Shown piece by piece: positions 42,960-55,079 of a stretch of 64,000 nt of DNA (positions are counted from its first letter, which is position 1; every line of letters starts with the position of its first letter). This stretch comes from Tetracentron sinense (lineage: Eukaryota; Streptophyta; Magnoliopsida; Trochodendrales; Trochodendraceae): assembly GCA_015143295.1 (NCBI GenBank), contig CM026570.1, forward strand, positions 27,225,250-27,289,249, read 5' to 3'. The position numbers and the translations under genes are program-made. Under the pieces are notes generated by a model that saw nothing but the letters and a program-made list of their open reading frames with translations, made no database searches and was not told the origin of the DNA.

Positions 42960-43760
42960 TTCTCAAAAATCGTACACAGTATGCAGGTCAACTGCCGAGA
43001 CATACCCCTATCGTATCGGTTCCGTCAGGTATCATTTCGTGGGACCGTGGGGTCATTATGTATGATAAAATTGAGAAAAAGGGGAAATTTTCAGATTTCC
43101 AGATATTAAGTGAGGCCCTATATTTGTTGGAGATTCTAACAGAAATACGAACGGAGAATGTCATCGCATGCCGATTGGTCATAAGAATCATCGTTTGTCA
43201 TCGCGGCCGTTGATTTGTTCGTATATGAAAATACCGCGTGTTTTGTATCCGAAACTGGGAAATTAATAGGTTTTGCAGTTTTCTTCCGGATTTATTTTTT
43301 ACCATCAAAACTCATCATTTTCCCCTGAAATTCGTACAGTAGGTGTCGGACTGTTCCTAGTTCGGTCACCTGTCGTTTCGGTTCTGTTGCGTATCGATTC
43401 GCGAGACCGCGGGGGTCTTAAATGTAAGAAAATCAAGAAAACCAGGAAATTCCAGATTTTCCAGAATTCAGTCGAGACCCCAAAATTGTTGAGGATTCTA
43501 ATAAGAAATCTGTGCAACTAGTACCACAACGTGCAAGTCGGCCATGAGGATGACCGTCTGTCGTTTTAACAATTAATCATCTCAAACGAAGAAACGGTAG
43601 CATGTTTTGTGTCTAAAATAAGGAAATTATTGGGGTTTACAGTTTTCTTCCGGACTAAAGTGTAGTTGTCAAAACTAGTATTTTTCCCTGAAATTTTTAT
43701 AGCAGGTGTCGGAATACCTCATGGTCAATCACCTGAAGTTTCGTTAGAATCGGACGTCGT
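42960..43760 (+). repeat. 365-bp diverged tandem repeat in the LTR upstream region
   Basis: Start words TCGTACACAGTATGCAGGTC, TTCGTACAGTAGGTGTCGGA and TTTATAGCAGGTGTCGGA occur at about 42970, 43332 and 43697. Each is followed by TTTCG, GGACCG/GAGACCG, a GATTTCCAG-type word and GAGGATTCTAA. The same array is at 48090-48860 in the 3' LTR. Confidence 0.75.
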
Positions 43761-43887
43761 TTAGTATGGTTACGCGGGCCGTTTCAGTGAAAAATCGGAA
43801 TCCGGTCAAACCAAGTCAAATAGTCAAAGTCAAATGCCACACCAAAGCGTTGTAAGGACCATTGCGCACGATTTTAACCCATGATCA

Positions 43888-43895
43888 TATATAAG
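43888..43895 (+). promoter_or_regulatory. TATA box of the TR-GAG 5' LTR
   Basis: TATATAAG within CCATGATCATATATAAGGC, preserved in the 3' LTR at 49010-49017. It follows the 365-bp repeats and precedes a leader with GAGAGA runs. Confidence 0.55.
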
Positions 43896-44129
43896 GCAAA
43901 TGCATTAAGTCATTTCTAATTCGAACACAGTAGCCACTGAGAGTTTTAAAGAGAGAGAGAGAAAGGAGGAGAGAGAAAGTGAGGCGTGCTTTGCATGTGT
44001 GCTACCCTGGGGTTCTTCGACGTGGTGATTGCATTGGCGGTGACGGATCGTTCGTGCTAACCCCCGAAATGTTAGGAAAAAGTAAAATCCCTCTCTATCT
44101 CTTCTCTTTTCCCTTATTTATGTTATATT

Positions 44130-44600
44130 TTTATGTGGAATGACGTATTTAATTAATGACATGAATGGAAAAAGGTCTGAGACCCCGTGGATGTGTTATG
44201 GGAAGGTGCATGTGCGTGGAAAATGAGTAGAGGGGTGTAGCCCTCGGTCTCGGGTCTCAAAACCCTGGATTTAGACTCACCGTGTAATGTGAAATGACGT
44301 ATTTAATTTATGACATAAATGGAAAAGGGTCTGAAACCCTGCGGATGTGTTATGGGAAGGTGGATGTGCGTGGAAAATGAGTAAAGGGATGTAACCCTCG
44401 GTCTCGGGTCTCAAAACCTTGGATTTAGACTCACCGTGTAATGTGGAATGGCGTATTTAATCTATGACATGAATGGAAAAGGGTCTGAGACCCCGTGAAT
44501 GTGTTATGAGATGGTGGATGTGCGTGGAAAATGAGTAGAGGGGTGTAGCCCTCGGTCTCAGGTCTCAAAACCCTGAATTTATACTCACTGTGTGAATGGC
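44130..44600 (+). repeat. 154-bp tandem repeat (three full copies and a part) in the 5' LTR
   Basis: Units begin TGTGGAATGACGTATTTAAT and contain GGTCTGAGACCCCGTG and CTCGGTCTCGGGTCTCAAAA. The corresponding 3' LTR array is at 49258-49720. Confidence 0.85.
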
Positions 44601-44892
44601 GTGGATGGAAAAAAGGTCGGAGACCCCCTTGTGATGTTGTGATTTTATGTGCACCTTCGGGGAGCCCAGATCGGGTCCCGAGTAAATTGTATCGTCACCC
44701 TGGGGTGTCAAAAAGTTGTTTAGCAGGTCGTATAAGGCTATGTACACATCTATTAACCTAGAAACATTCCCTAACGGGACGGTGTATTACCGGATTTGGT
44801 TCACGGGTGCGAGGCCCAACTGTTTCAGTTAATAAAGTAAGGCTTGGATTAACTGGGGTTACTCGGTGGTTAGAAAACCTAACCATGGTTAA

Positions 44893-45705
44893 GGTGTAAT
44901 CCTCCGTGACTGATAGTCGGGAGTGGGTGGAATAATATCCATAGATCCTCTTTAGCGAGGTACGTGACTGATCGTCGGGAGTGGGTGGAATAATGTCCAT
45001 GTATCCTCTTTGGCGAGGTACGTGACTGATCGTCGGGAGTGGGTGGAGTGTTATCCATAGATCCTCTTTGGCTAAGTCTAGAGTGGTGGTGTTATGTAAT
45101 CCTCTGTGACTGATAGTCGGGATGGGTGGATTTGATATCCATAGATCCTCTTTGGTTAGGTCTGGAGTGGTGGGTTATGTTAATCCTCCGTGGTTGATAG
45201 TCGGGAGTGGGTGAAATAATATCTATAGATCCTCTTTAGTGAGGTATGTGACTGATCGTCGGGAGTGGGTGGAATAATGTCCATGGATCCTCTTTGGCGA
45301 GGTATGTGACTGATCGTCAGGAGTGGGTGGAGTGTTATCCATAGATCCTCTTTGGCTAGGTCTGGAGTGGTGGTGTTATGTTAATCTTCCGTGACTGATA
45401 GTCAGGAGTGGGTGGAATAATATCCATAGATCCTCTTTGACGAGGTACGTGACTGATCGTCGGGAGTGGGTGGAATAATATCCATGGATCCTCTTTGGCG
45501 AGGTACGTGACTGATTGTCGGGAATAGGTGGAATAATATCCATGGATCCTCTTTGGCGAGGTACATGATTGATCGTCGAGAGTGGGTGGAGTGTTATCCA
45601 TAGATCCTCTTTGGCTAGGTCTGGAGTGGTGAGTTATGTTAGTCCTTCGTGACTAATAGTCAGGAGTGGGTGGATTGATGTCCATAGATCCTCTTTGACT
45701 AGGTT
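44893..45705 (+). repeat. Minisatellite in the 5' LTR, about 12 units
   Basis: Units of about 58-86 bp: GTGACTGATCGTCGGGAGTG, GGTGGAATAATGTCCATGG, ATCCTCTTTGGCGAGGTAC. The longer form adds TCTGGAGTGGTGG. The equivalent 3' LTR array (50025-50690) has about 10 units. Confidence 0.85.
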
Positions 45706-46472
45706 AGGGAAATCGATGGTTGTACAATTTGAAAAAGATGTTGTGAGGACAAGGTTCTCACTGTGGCCGAGTCAGATAATTGTATGATCTTGTATTGAGT
45801 CTAAAGGCTCAAGGTATGATTTGAATGGGCATGAGCTCGATCGATTGATAGCTGAGTCTGTGAACTCAAGGATAGAAGTTGTATGCGGATGAAGGCCTGA
45901 TCGATCGAGTTTGTGGACTCAAGAGTAGAGAGTGAGCGGTTATCTGGAACCGGTAACCTGGTGTTGTGAGCATAGTTGATATTGGATGAATTTGACAAAG
46001 GAAAATATTTGGAGGTTAGGAACCTCGGTTAAAGTGAAATAACTCTGGGTGACCTCGGGTCACGATTTATGATATTATTTACTATTGTAATATAGAAATT
46101 GAGCACTATTGTTATATCAATCTGATGTGTATTACTAGGTGGAAAATAGCATAGATGGGATTATGTATTTTGCTGGGCTTTATGGCTCACTCCTCATTTG
46201 ATGTTTCGAATTCTGAAGCGGGTAGCTTGATAGTCTGGAAAGTGTTCCTACGTAGTTGTGGTGCCAAAAGTAAAAGTTATTGTAGCCAGTGAGATAACGT
46301 ATTTGCTTATGATGGGTTATTGTGATGACTAATTATTGCTTATGTAAGCTCATAAGAATAGTTAAAAAAATTCCGCATTTTCGCTGGTAAAGTCTTCTGC
46401 ATGCATGGTTATGACGAACGAGTACGCGTCTTGGAACTTGTTTCCCTAAGCGCGGGTTCGGGGCGTCACAGT

Positions 46473-46484
46473 TGGTATCAGAGC
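46473..46484 (+). other. Primer-binding site of the TR-GAG element
   Basis: TGGTATCAGAGC, a perfect initiator tRNA-Met complement, 2 bp after the 5' LTR. Confidence 0.92.
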
Positions 46485-46749
46485 TTAAAGCAATAACCAT
46501 CATAACAAATCATAATCGATACACTCTTGCTTTTGAATCAAACGACGATTTGAAACCTTGGGTATATGATAAGTGAACGCTAGAGAAATAGATCATCTCC
46601 AGGAGAGTGTAAGAAAGCATCTAACTAGACTGAAAGAGGATTAAGGATAGATGAGTGATATATTTTGGATGATCTTTTGATGAAATAGATTTTTGGATAT
46701 CCCTATTGCGAAATAGTAAAGCGTTGTTGTTTTTGTGATAGGAAGAACG

Positions 46750-47657
46750 ATGCCGCCCCGACGAGCACTTGAGGGTACACTGACTTCCAGAGCATGGGAA
46801 TGTGACCTGACTAGAAAAGTTCAAGAGGCTGGGACCATCAGTCTTTCGGGTACTACTAATCCGTTAAAAGCAGAGAACTGGTCAGGGGCTTAGAGAAGAT
46901 ATTTCGGGCTATGTCTTGTCCGGAGGACACCAAGCTAGAGTTCGTCATTTTCATGCTCGAGGGAGAGGTAGAACATTGGTGGACTACAGTTCAGAGAACA
47001 GTCCCAAATGATCAAAAGCCCGTGAGTTGGGCAAAGTTTATAGAGTTGTTCTACAAATGATATTTCTTCGTGTCCATGAAGAAGAAGGAAATTGAATTTC
47101 TACAGTTAACTCAGGGAAACATGACGTTCAGCGAGTACGAACAACGCTTTAACCAACTCTCCAGGTTTGCGGCCAAGTTTGTAGAGGATGAGATATGGAG
47201 GGTGGAAAAGTTCGAGGGGTTACGGTCTGCTATCAAAGGGAAGTTAGCAGCTGAAAGGTTTACATCATTCTCTGAACTTCTCGATAGAGCACTCAGGGTA
47301 GAGAGAGTACACGATGAAATGGCCACAGCAAGCACTGGCAAGGGAAAAGGGTCGATAGAGAAGTTGGGGGAAAAGAGCGAAGCGAGAAATAGTGACAACA
47401 AGAGGAAGTTTGGGGATTTCAATAAAAGTAATACTTCGGAGGAAGTTAAGCAGCAGAGTTGTGAGCGTTGTGGTCAGTCTCATCGGATTGAAGACTGTAA
47501 GGCCGGAGTTTGCTACCAGTGTGGCAAGCTAGGTCATATCATGAGACACTGCCCATCTCTTAGGCAAAATTCGGGTAATGGAGGAAAGGGTCGCGTCTTT
47601 GCTATGACACAAAAAGAAGTCCAACCTAGTAATGACATCGACGAAGGAGCACTTTAG
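46750..47657 (+). pseudogene. gypsy gag with zinc knuckles, two breaks
   Basis: Begins MPPRRALEGTLTSRAWECD and reads to NWSGA-stop (about 46890), where the frame changes to EKIFRAMSCPEDTKLEFVIF. The Retrotrans_gag motif EGEVEHWWTTV and FIELFYK is followed by a TGA at about 47057. From 47070 the frame is open for 195 codons: EFLQLTQGNMTFSEYEQRF, then two knuckles, CERCGQSHRIEDC (non-standard spacing) and CYQCGKLGHIMRHC (canonical CX2CX4HX4C). The C-terminus ends shortly after; no protease or RT follows. The capsid function is therefore probably lost in this copy. Confidence 0.85.
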
Positions 47658-47928
47658 ACGTCCATGTGCTACCTTAGTAGGCGTGCTTACTTTTTTTATA
47701 TCCGTGTGTTTTGGATAAGAAATGTACAGAAGACAAACAACTTAATGTTATGGATGTATTTTGTGATAAGTATGAAATGATTTTATGATATAGATATTTT
47801 GTCAATCTTAATTCTCAGAGGACTTTGAAAACCCTGATATATTAATTGTTGACATGAGAAAACTAAAATGGGTGCTCCTCCACTGTTGAGAGATACAAGT
47901 TGATCAAATTTCGAGGACGAAATTTTGT

Positions 47929-47941
47929 AAGGAGGGGAGAT
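47929..47941 (+). other. Polypurine tract of the TR-GAG element
   Basis: AAGGAGGGGAGA directly before the 3' LTR. Confidence 0.8.
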
Positions 47942-50900
47942 TATAACGACCCGGAATTTTTAAATAATAAAATGATGCGTTTATTGATCCTTAATTAGGG
48001 TTATATACTTGAATTTGTTAAATTAATAAAAAGTGGGTTTTGCTCGGGATTGGAGTGCATGGAGAAAATCTCAGTATCTTTTCTCGATAATCGTACACAG
48101 TGTGCCGGTCGACTGCCGGAACACACCCCTATCGTATCGGTTCCGTCAGGTATCATTTCGTGAGACCGCAGGGTTATTATGTATGATAACATTGAGAAAA
48201 AGGAGAAATTTCCAGATTTCCAGAAATTAAGTGGGGCCCTATATCTGTTGGAGATCCTAATAGAAATACGAACGGAGAATGTCACCATGTGCCAATTGGT
48301 CGTATGAATCATCATCTGTCATCGCGGCCGTTGGTTTGTTCGTATATAAAAATACCGCGTTTTGTATCCGAAACCGGGAAATTAGTGAGTTTTGCAGTTT
48401 TCTTCCGGATTTACTGTTTACTATCAAAACTCATCATTTTCCTCTGAAATTCGTACAGTAGGTGTCGAACTGTCCCTAGTTCGGTCACCTGTTGTTTCGG
48501 TTCTGTCGTGTATCGATTCGCGAGATCACGGGGTCTTAAATGTAAGAAATTCGAGAAAACCAGGAAATTCCAGATTTTCCAGAATTCAGTCGGGACTCCA
48601 AAATTGTTGAGGATTCTAATAAGAAATCTGTGCGGCTGGTACCATAGCATGCAGGTCGGCCATGAGGATGACCGTCTGTTTCGACAATTAATAATCTCAA
48701 ACGAAGAAATGACATGTTTTGTGTCTAAAATCAAGAAATTAGTGGGTTTTGCAGTTTTCTTCCGAACTAAAGTGCAGCTGTCAAAATTCAGTATTTTTTC
48801 TTGAAATTTTTACAGCAAGTGTCGGACTACCTCATGGTCGGTCACCTGAAGTTTCGTTAAAATCGGACGTCGTTTAGTATGGTTACGCGGGCCGTTTCTG
48901 TGAAAGATCGGAATCCGATCAAACCTTGGTCAATCCAAGTCAAACAGTCAGTCAAATGCCACACCAAAGCGTTGTAAGGACCATTGCGCACAATTTTAAC
49001 CCATGATCATATATAAGGCAAATGCCTTCAAGTCATTTCTCATTCGAACTCAGTAGCCACCGAGAGTTTTAGAGAGAAATTCTGGAGAGAGAGAGAAAGG
49101 ACAGAGAAAGTGAGGCGTGCTTTGCATGTGTGCTACCCTGGGGTTCTTCGAAGTGGTGATCACATTGGCGGCGACGGATCGTCCGTGCGGACTCCCGAAC
49201 GCTAGAAAAAGGTAAAATCACTCTCTATCTCCTCTTTTCTCTTATTTATGCAACATTTTTATGTGGAATGGCATATTTAATTAATGGCATAAATGGAAAA
49301 GGGTCTAAGACCCCGTGGATGTGTTATTGGAAGGTGGATGTGCATGGAAAATGAGTAGAGTGTAGCCCTCGGTCTCGGGTCTCAAAACCCCGAATTTAGA
49401 CTCACCGTGTAATGTGGAATGACGTATTTAATTTATGACATGAATAGAAAAGGATCTGAGACCCCGTGGATGTGTTATGGGAAGGTGGATGTGCGTGGAA
49501 AATGAGTAGAGGGGTGTAGCCCTTGGTCTTAGGTCTCAAAACCCTGGATTTAGACTCACCGTGTAATGTGGAATGGCGTATTTAATTTATGGCATGAATG
49601 GAAAAGAGTGAGACCCCGTGAATGTGTTATAGGAAGGTGGATGTGCGTGGAAAATGAGTAGAGGGGTGTAGCCCTTGATCTCAGGTCTCAAAACCACGGA
49701 TTTATACTCAATGTGTAAATGGTGTGGATGGAAAAAGGGTCGGAGACCCCTATGTGATGTTGTGATTTTATGTGCACCTTCGGGGAGCCCAGATCGGGTC
49801 CCGAGTAAATTGTATCGTCACCCTGGGTGTTGAAAAGCTGTTTCGCAGGTCGTATAAGGCTATGGACACATCCATTAGCCTGGAAACATTTCCTAACGGG
49901 ACGGTGTGTTATCGGATTTGTTTCACGGATGTGAAGCCCAACTGTTTCAGTTAATCAAGTAAGGCTTGGATTAACTGGGGTTACTCGGTGGTTAGAAAAC
50001 CTAACCAGGGTTAAGGTGTAATCTTCCGTGACTGATAGTCGGGAGTGGGTGGAGTGTTATCCATAGATCCTATTTGGCTACGTCTGGAGTGGTGGGGTTA
50101 TGTAATCCTCTGTGAATGATAGTCAGGAGTGGGTGGATTTGATATCCATAGATCCTCTTTGGCTAGGTCTGGAGTGGTGGGTTATCTTAATTGGGTGGGA
50201 TAATATCCATAGATCCTCTTTGGTGAGGTACGTGACTGATTGTTCGGAGTGAGTGGAATAATGTCCATGGATCCTCTTTGGCGAGGTACGTGACTGATCG
50301 TCGAGAGTGGATGGAATAATGTCCATGAATCCTCTTTGGCGAGGTACGTGACTGATCGTCAGGAGTGGGTGGAGAGTTATTCATAGATCCTCTTTGGCTA
50401 GGTCTGGAGTGGTGGTGTTATGTCAATCCTCTGTGATTGATAGTCGGGAGTGGGTGGAATAATATCTATAGATCCTGTTTGGCGAGGTACGTGATTGATC
50501 GTCGGAAGTGAGTGGAATAATGTCCATGGATCCTCTTTGGCGAGATACGTGACTGATCGTCGGGAGTGGGTAATGTATTATCCATAGATCCTCTTTGGCT
50601 AGGTCTGGAGTGGTGAGTTATGTTAGTACTTTGTGACTGATAGTCGGGAGTGGGTGGATTTGATGTCCATAGATCCTCTTTGACTAGGTCAGGGAAAGTG
50701 ATGGTTGTACTATTTAAAAGAGATGTCGTGAGGACAAAGTTCTCACTATGGCCGAGTCAGATAATTGTATGATTTTGTATTGAGTCTAACTGCTCGAGGT
50801 ATGATTTGAATGGGCATGAGCCCGATCGATTGCTAACTGAGTCTGTGAACTCAGGGATAGAAGTTGTATGTGGATAAAGGCCTGGTCAATCGAGTCTGTG

Positions 50901-51456
50901 GACTCAAGAATAGAGAGTGAGCGGTTATCTGGAACCGGTAACCTGGTGTTGAGAACATAATTGATATTGGATGAATTTGACAATGGAAAATATTTGAAGG
51001 TTGGGAACCTCCGTTACAGTGAAATAACTCTGGGTGACCTCGGGTCACAATTTACGATATTATTTACTATTTTAATATAGAAATTGAGCGCTATTATTGT
51101 ATCATTCTGATGTGTATTACTAGGTGGAAAATAATACAGATGGATTGTGTATTTTGCTGGGCTCTATGGCTCACTCCTCATTTGATGTTTCAGATTCTAA
51201 AGCGGGTAGCTTGATAGAGTCTGGAAAGTGTTCCCGCGCAGTTGTGGCACCAAAAGTAAAAGTTATTGTAGCCAGTGAGATAACATATTTGCTTATGATG
51301 GGTTATTGTGATGACCAGTTATTGCTTATGTAAGCTCATAAGAAAAGTTGAAAAATTCCCGCATTTTCGCAGGTAAAGCCTTCCGCATGCATGGTTATGA
51401 CGAACGAGCACGCGTCTCAGAACTTGTTTCCCAAGGCGCGGGTTCGGGGCGTCACA
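47942..51456 (+). repeat. 3' LTR of the TR-GAG element
   Basis: Begins TATAACGACCCGGAATTTTT (the usual TG start mutated to TA) and ends CGGGGCGTCACA. Its order of internal repeats is identical to the 5' LTR, with about two fewer minisatellite units. Confidence 0.9.
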
Positions 51457-51473
51457 CATCCTGTCCTTATAAT

Positions 51474-51677
51474 TGAAGATGAAACCTAAAAGAGAGGGAA
51501 ATAGAGAGAGAGAGAGAGAGAGGAAGACGTGTTGAACAAACGTGATTAGAGAGATTGCTCTCTAATCTCTAATCTCTAATCCTTTAATATTATAATAACC
51601 CTAATATGCCTATAACAAATATACCATTAATGAGAGATCCAGTATATCACACCTACATAATTAATCATATCTCAACA
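51474..51677 (-). repeat. 3' LTR of the minus-strand copia element
   Basis: Contains a GA microsatellite and a triplicated AATCTCT word (51571-51590) not expanded in the other LTR. Confidence 0.88.
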
Positions 51678-52261
51678 TTCCCCCTCAAGCTGAACATAAA
51701 TATTCAACATGTCCAGCTTGTTAAGAATACCTTCTAAGCTAGCTTTAGTAACCTCTTTTGTGAGTAGATCAGCTAGTTGATTTCCCGTCGTAACAAACAG
51801 TAAGCAAAGGTTACCTGAAGCAACTTGTTCTTTGATAAAGTGTGTCAATTTCAATATGCTTAGTACAATCATGTTGAATGGGGTTCTGGGCAATATTGAT
51901 GGCCGCCTTGTTATCTCAAAACAATTTCATAGGAACATCCACCTCCATTCCCAAATCTCGTAGTAAAATCTTCAGTCATAATAATTCTGCTACCCCATGA
52001 GCCATTCCCCTATATTCGGCTTCAACACTTGACTTAGCCACCACACTCTCCTTGCTTCTCCAAGTGATGAGATTACAACCAAGTACAATACCCTGTGGTA
52101 GACCTCCTATCATCTATATTTCCAGCCCAATCAGCATCAGTATAAGCTTCTAGTCGAATATGACCATGGTTAGCAATTAAAAGGCCCTTCCTTGGAGTAG
52201 CCTTCAAATACCTCAAAATTCTCTCCACTGCCTCGTAGTGAGCGATCCGAGGTTCATGCAT
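51672..52261 (-). pseudogene. copia RNase H and C-terminus (minus strand)
   Basis: EAVERILRYLKATPRKGLL and YTDADWAGNIDDRRSTTGY (52073-52261) are RNase H; GNQLADLLTKEV is the conserved C-terminal word. Frames are interrupted between them. Confidence 0.85.
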
Positions 52262-52466
52262 GAATTGACTGACTATATTGACTGCATATGCGATGTTAAG
52301 CCTAATGTGAAAGATAAATAAGACGACCTACCAGTCTTTGGTACATCTCTTTATCTTCTAGTAATGAGCCTTCACTAGAGTTCAACTTATGATTCTATTC
52401 AATAGGAGTGTCTGCTGGATGAAAACCCAATTTCCCAGTATCCTTGAGTAAGTCTAAGGTATACTT

Positions 52467-53237
52467 TCACTGCGATATGAAGATGACTTTCTTTGACCGG
52501 GCTACCCCAATACCCAGAAAGTACTTCAAGCTGCCCAAATCTTTGATCTCAAATTCCGTTGATAGGAATTTCTTCATGTGTTGGATCTCTAAGGAGTCAT
52601 TTCCAGTCACCACAATGTAGCGAACATAGACAATCAAAGCTGTAATTAATTGTCCTTTTCTCCTGACAAAGAGAGTGTGATCAGCATGGTTCTGTGAGTA
52701 ACTCATCCTCTTCACGGTTTGACTGAACCTTTCAAACTAAGCTCGGAGGGATTATTTCAGGCCATAGATAGATTTCTTCAACCTGCAAACTCTTCCTTCA
52801 CAATTAGGAAGTTTGAATCCCGGAGTAGACATATACACTTCTCGTACATCTTCATGAAGGAATGCATTTTTCACATCTAACTGATATAGGGGCCACGAGT
52901 GGTTCGCAGCTAAAGACAAGAGAACTCGTATGGAGTTCATTTTAGCAACCGGTGCAAATGTTTCATTATAGTATATCCCGTATGTCTGAGTATACCCCTT
53001 AGCTACCAGTCTTGCCTTGTACCTCTCAATGAATCCATCTGCCTTATATTTCACGGTGAACACCCATTTGTAGCCTACAGTTCTTTTTCCCTTGGGTAAC
53101 TCAATCATTTCACATGTACCATTCTTAACCAGAGCTCTCATTTCTTCCATCATCGTATTACGCCACTTAGGATCGGAGACAGCCTCCTGAAACCTGGAAG
53201 TTAAAGACACAGAAGAAACATATGACAAGAAAGTCAA
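52467..53237 (-). pseudogene. copia reverse transcriptase (minus strand), catalytic YVDD replaced
   Basis: KNGTCEMIELPKGKRTVGYK, RYKARLVAKGYTQTYG, FAPVAKMNSIRVLLSL, YQLDVKNAFLHEDVREVYM and CRLKKSIYGLK are intact RT blocks. After a break at about 52735 the frame continues with ALIVYVRYIVVTGND where Y-V-D-D is expected: both catalytic aspartates are replaced (R, Y). It ends with LGSLKYFLGIGVARS. Confidence 0.9.
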
Positions 53238-54227
53238 ATAGGAGGGTAATAGGAGATAAAATTAGAGATAAGATGAATCATGCACTGACGCCTCCCTTTG
53301 CGTAAGGCAATGGGAGCGGTATCATTATTAATATCAGGAACAGAAATAGGAATTACAGAGGACAGTGGAGCAATGTTACCTAATTCAGAGGAGTCACATT
53401 TGGGAGATGGTCGTAATACAGTGGTCCCCTCTTTTTCACGTTTGGTATAAACCTGTAGGTCTTTCTTAGCAGTAGCCTCAATAAGAACAGAACGAATAAC
53501 ATCAGGGACCAACACCGGAAGTAGAACTGAAAGCAGACTCTCTTCCAACAATTCACTATGCTCCCCCAGAGGAGAGGTAGAGGAACGAGGAAAAAATAGA
53601 ATACTCTCAAAAAAGGTGACGTCCATGGTAACGAACCATTTCCCAGACACGGGATCAAAACACTGATATCCCTTTTGTGTAGAGGAATTCTCCAAGAGGA
53701 CACCACAAATGGATTTTGGATCCAATTTGGTTCGATTAGGACCCAAAATATGAAAGAAGCAGACACAACCAAAGACACGATGTAGAACAGTAAATAGAGG
53801 TTGGTCTGGACAAAGTAGTTGATACGGGGACTTCAACTGCAAGACCCGAGATGACATGCGATTAATCAAATATATGGAGGTGTGCACTTCTTCGAAACAT
53901 TCATTTCGGTCAGTAAGCTTCTAGCCACTTCCAAAGATGACGGTTCTTACGCTCGGCCATCCCGTTTTGTTGAGGGGTATAAGGGCATGTGTTTTGATGG
54001 ATCATATCGTGTTCTACCAAATATTGCATTAAATTACCCTCAAGGTATTCCTTCGTATTATCAGAGCAAAAAATTTTAATCTGCTTTTCAAATTGAGTCA
54101 AAACCATCTTGTGAAACTTCTTGATGAGATCCGGGACTTCAGCACGGGACTTCATCAAGTAAATCCAGATAGGACGGGAGAAGTCATCCACAAAAGAAAT
54201 AAAATAACGATAACCATGCAGAGACAA
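53234..54227 (-). pseudogene. copia integrase (minus strand)
   Basis: YFISFVDDFSRPIWIYLMKS, FCSDNTKEYLEG and CPYTPQQNGMAERKNRHL carry the D-D-E triad; a one-frame step then gives YLINRMSSRVLQLKSPYQLL, GCVCFFHI and DPKSICGVLLENSSTQKGY, the integrase C-terminal region. Two frames cover the domain. Confidence 0.88.
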
Positions 54228-54527
54228 AGTAAGGGCAAGACCCCAAACATCAGAATGAATTAGCTGAAAATGAGACTTTTATTCATACTTGGAGAGAAAG
54301 TAGATCTACAATGTTTTGAGAGTTCACACACTTCACACTGTAGACTATGATCAAGAAAAAATTTAAACAGGTCCAGAAAGACCAACTTTAAGGATTTAAA
54401 AGACAAATAACCTAAACAATTGTGCCATAATCTGAGTTAGGCATCATTATTGCTACTATTAGGAATACTACTAATCTGTAATACTGAAGGAGAGTCAGCC
54501 ACATCCAGGAGGTAGAGTTCATCTATC

Positions 54528-54860
54528 TTACGACCACTTCCCAATCGTTTTCCTCATCACCAAGTCCTGAAATACACAATGAGTGAGAACAAAAGTCACA
54601 CAATAGTTAAGACTTTTGATCAAACTGTTAATTGATAATAAATTTGTGGATAAATTGGGAACATGAAGAACATATGACAGAGATAGGGCATCAGTTAGTT
54701 TGATGTCACCCTTTCCATAGATGGTGGAAAGGGATCCATCAGCAACTCTGACTTTATCTCTTCCAGACAGGAGACTATATGAAGAAAACACAGTGGATAA
54801 GCTAGTCATATGATCTGACACACCTGAATCAATAATTCAGGCCGGGCTGGACAGGGAATG
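54528..54860 (-). pseudogene. copia protease (minus strand)
   Basis: SSPA-stop-IIDSGVSDHM: the aspartic protease DSG site is present but the Trp just before it is a TGA (about 54837-54839). VRVADGSLSTIYGKGDIKLT and LSYVLHVPNLSTNLLSI follow. Confidence 0.8.
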
Positions 54861-55079
54861 AGAAATGAAATTAGTAGATGCATGAGTACCTGAATGAGCA
54901 AAAGAAGTGGAGGTAGAAGAACCTTCCATCTGACTCATGAGGCGGCGGAGACGATCAATATTTGCATTAGAGAAGCTCTCGGAGGAAGATGGTCCGGTGG
55001 GAGATGCCGATGCGATTGGGTTACCCAAGTTAGGAGGCATGAAGGTTGCAATGTTGCCTCTAGGGGTGTCCATTTACTG

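Larger units (their letters stand above)
42819..46470 (+). repeat. 5' LTR of the TR-GAG element
   Basis: Begins TGTAACGACCCAGAATTTTT and ends CGGGTTCGGGGCGTCACA. Contains, in order: a diverged 365-bp tandem repeat (about 2.5 copies from 42960), TATATAAG, a 154-bp tandem repeat and a 58-86-bp minisatellite. Confidence 0.9.
42819..51456 (+). mobile_element. Gag-only Ty3/gypsy element with very long LTRs (TR-GAG type), target duplication CATCC
   Basis: Two LTRs (42819-46470 and 47942-51456) enclose only 1.47 kb, which holds a tRNA-Met primer site, a gag frame with zinc knuckles and a polypurine tract; pol is absent. CATCC flanks it exactly (42814-42818, 51457-51461). By comparison with described TR-GAG elements of plants, it would depend on an autonomous gypsy for reverse transcription and integration. 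AATTTCGAGGACGAAATTTT just before the polypurine tract is, from memory, typical of Tekay/Del chromoviruses, suggesting that lineage. The 5' LTR is 3652 bp and the 3' LTR 3515 bp; most of the difference lies in a minisatellite. Confidence 0.9.

Noticed and set aside
44758-45601. Minus-strand proteins such as MDIIPPTPDDQS... in the TR-GAG LTRs
   Set aside because: They are translations of the minisatellite on the non-coding strand; the unit length lets a frame stay open by periodicity.
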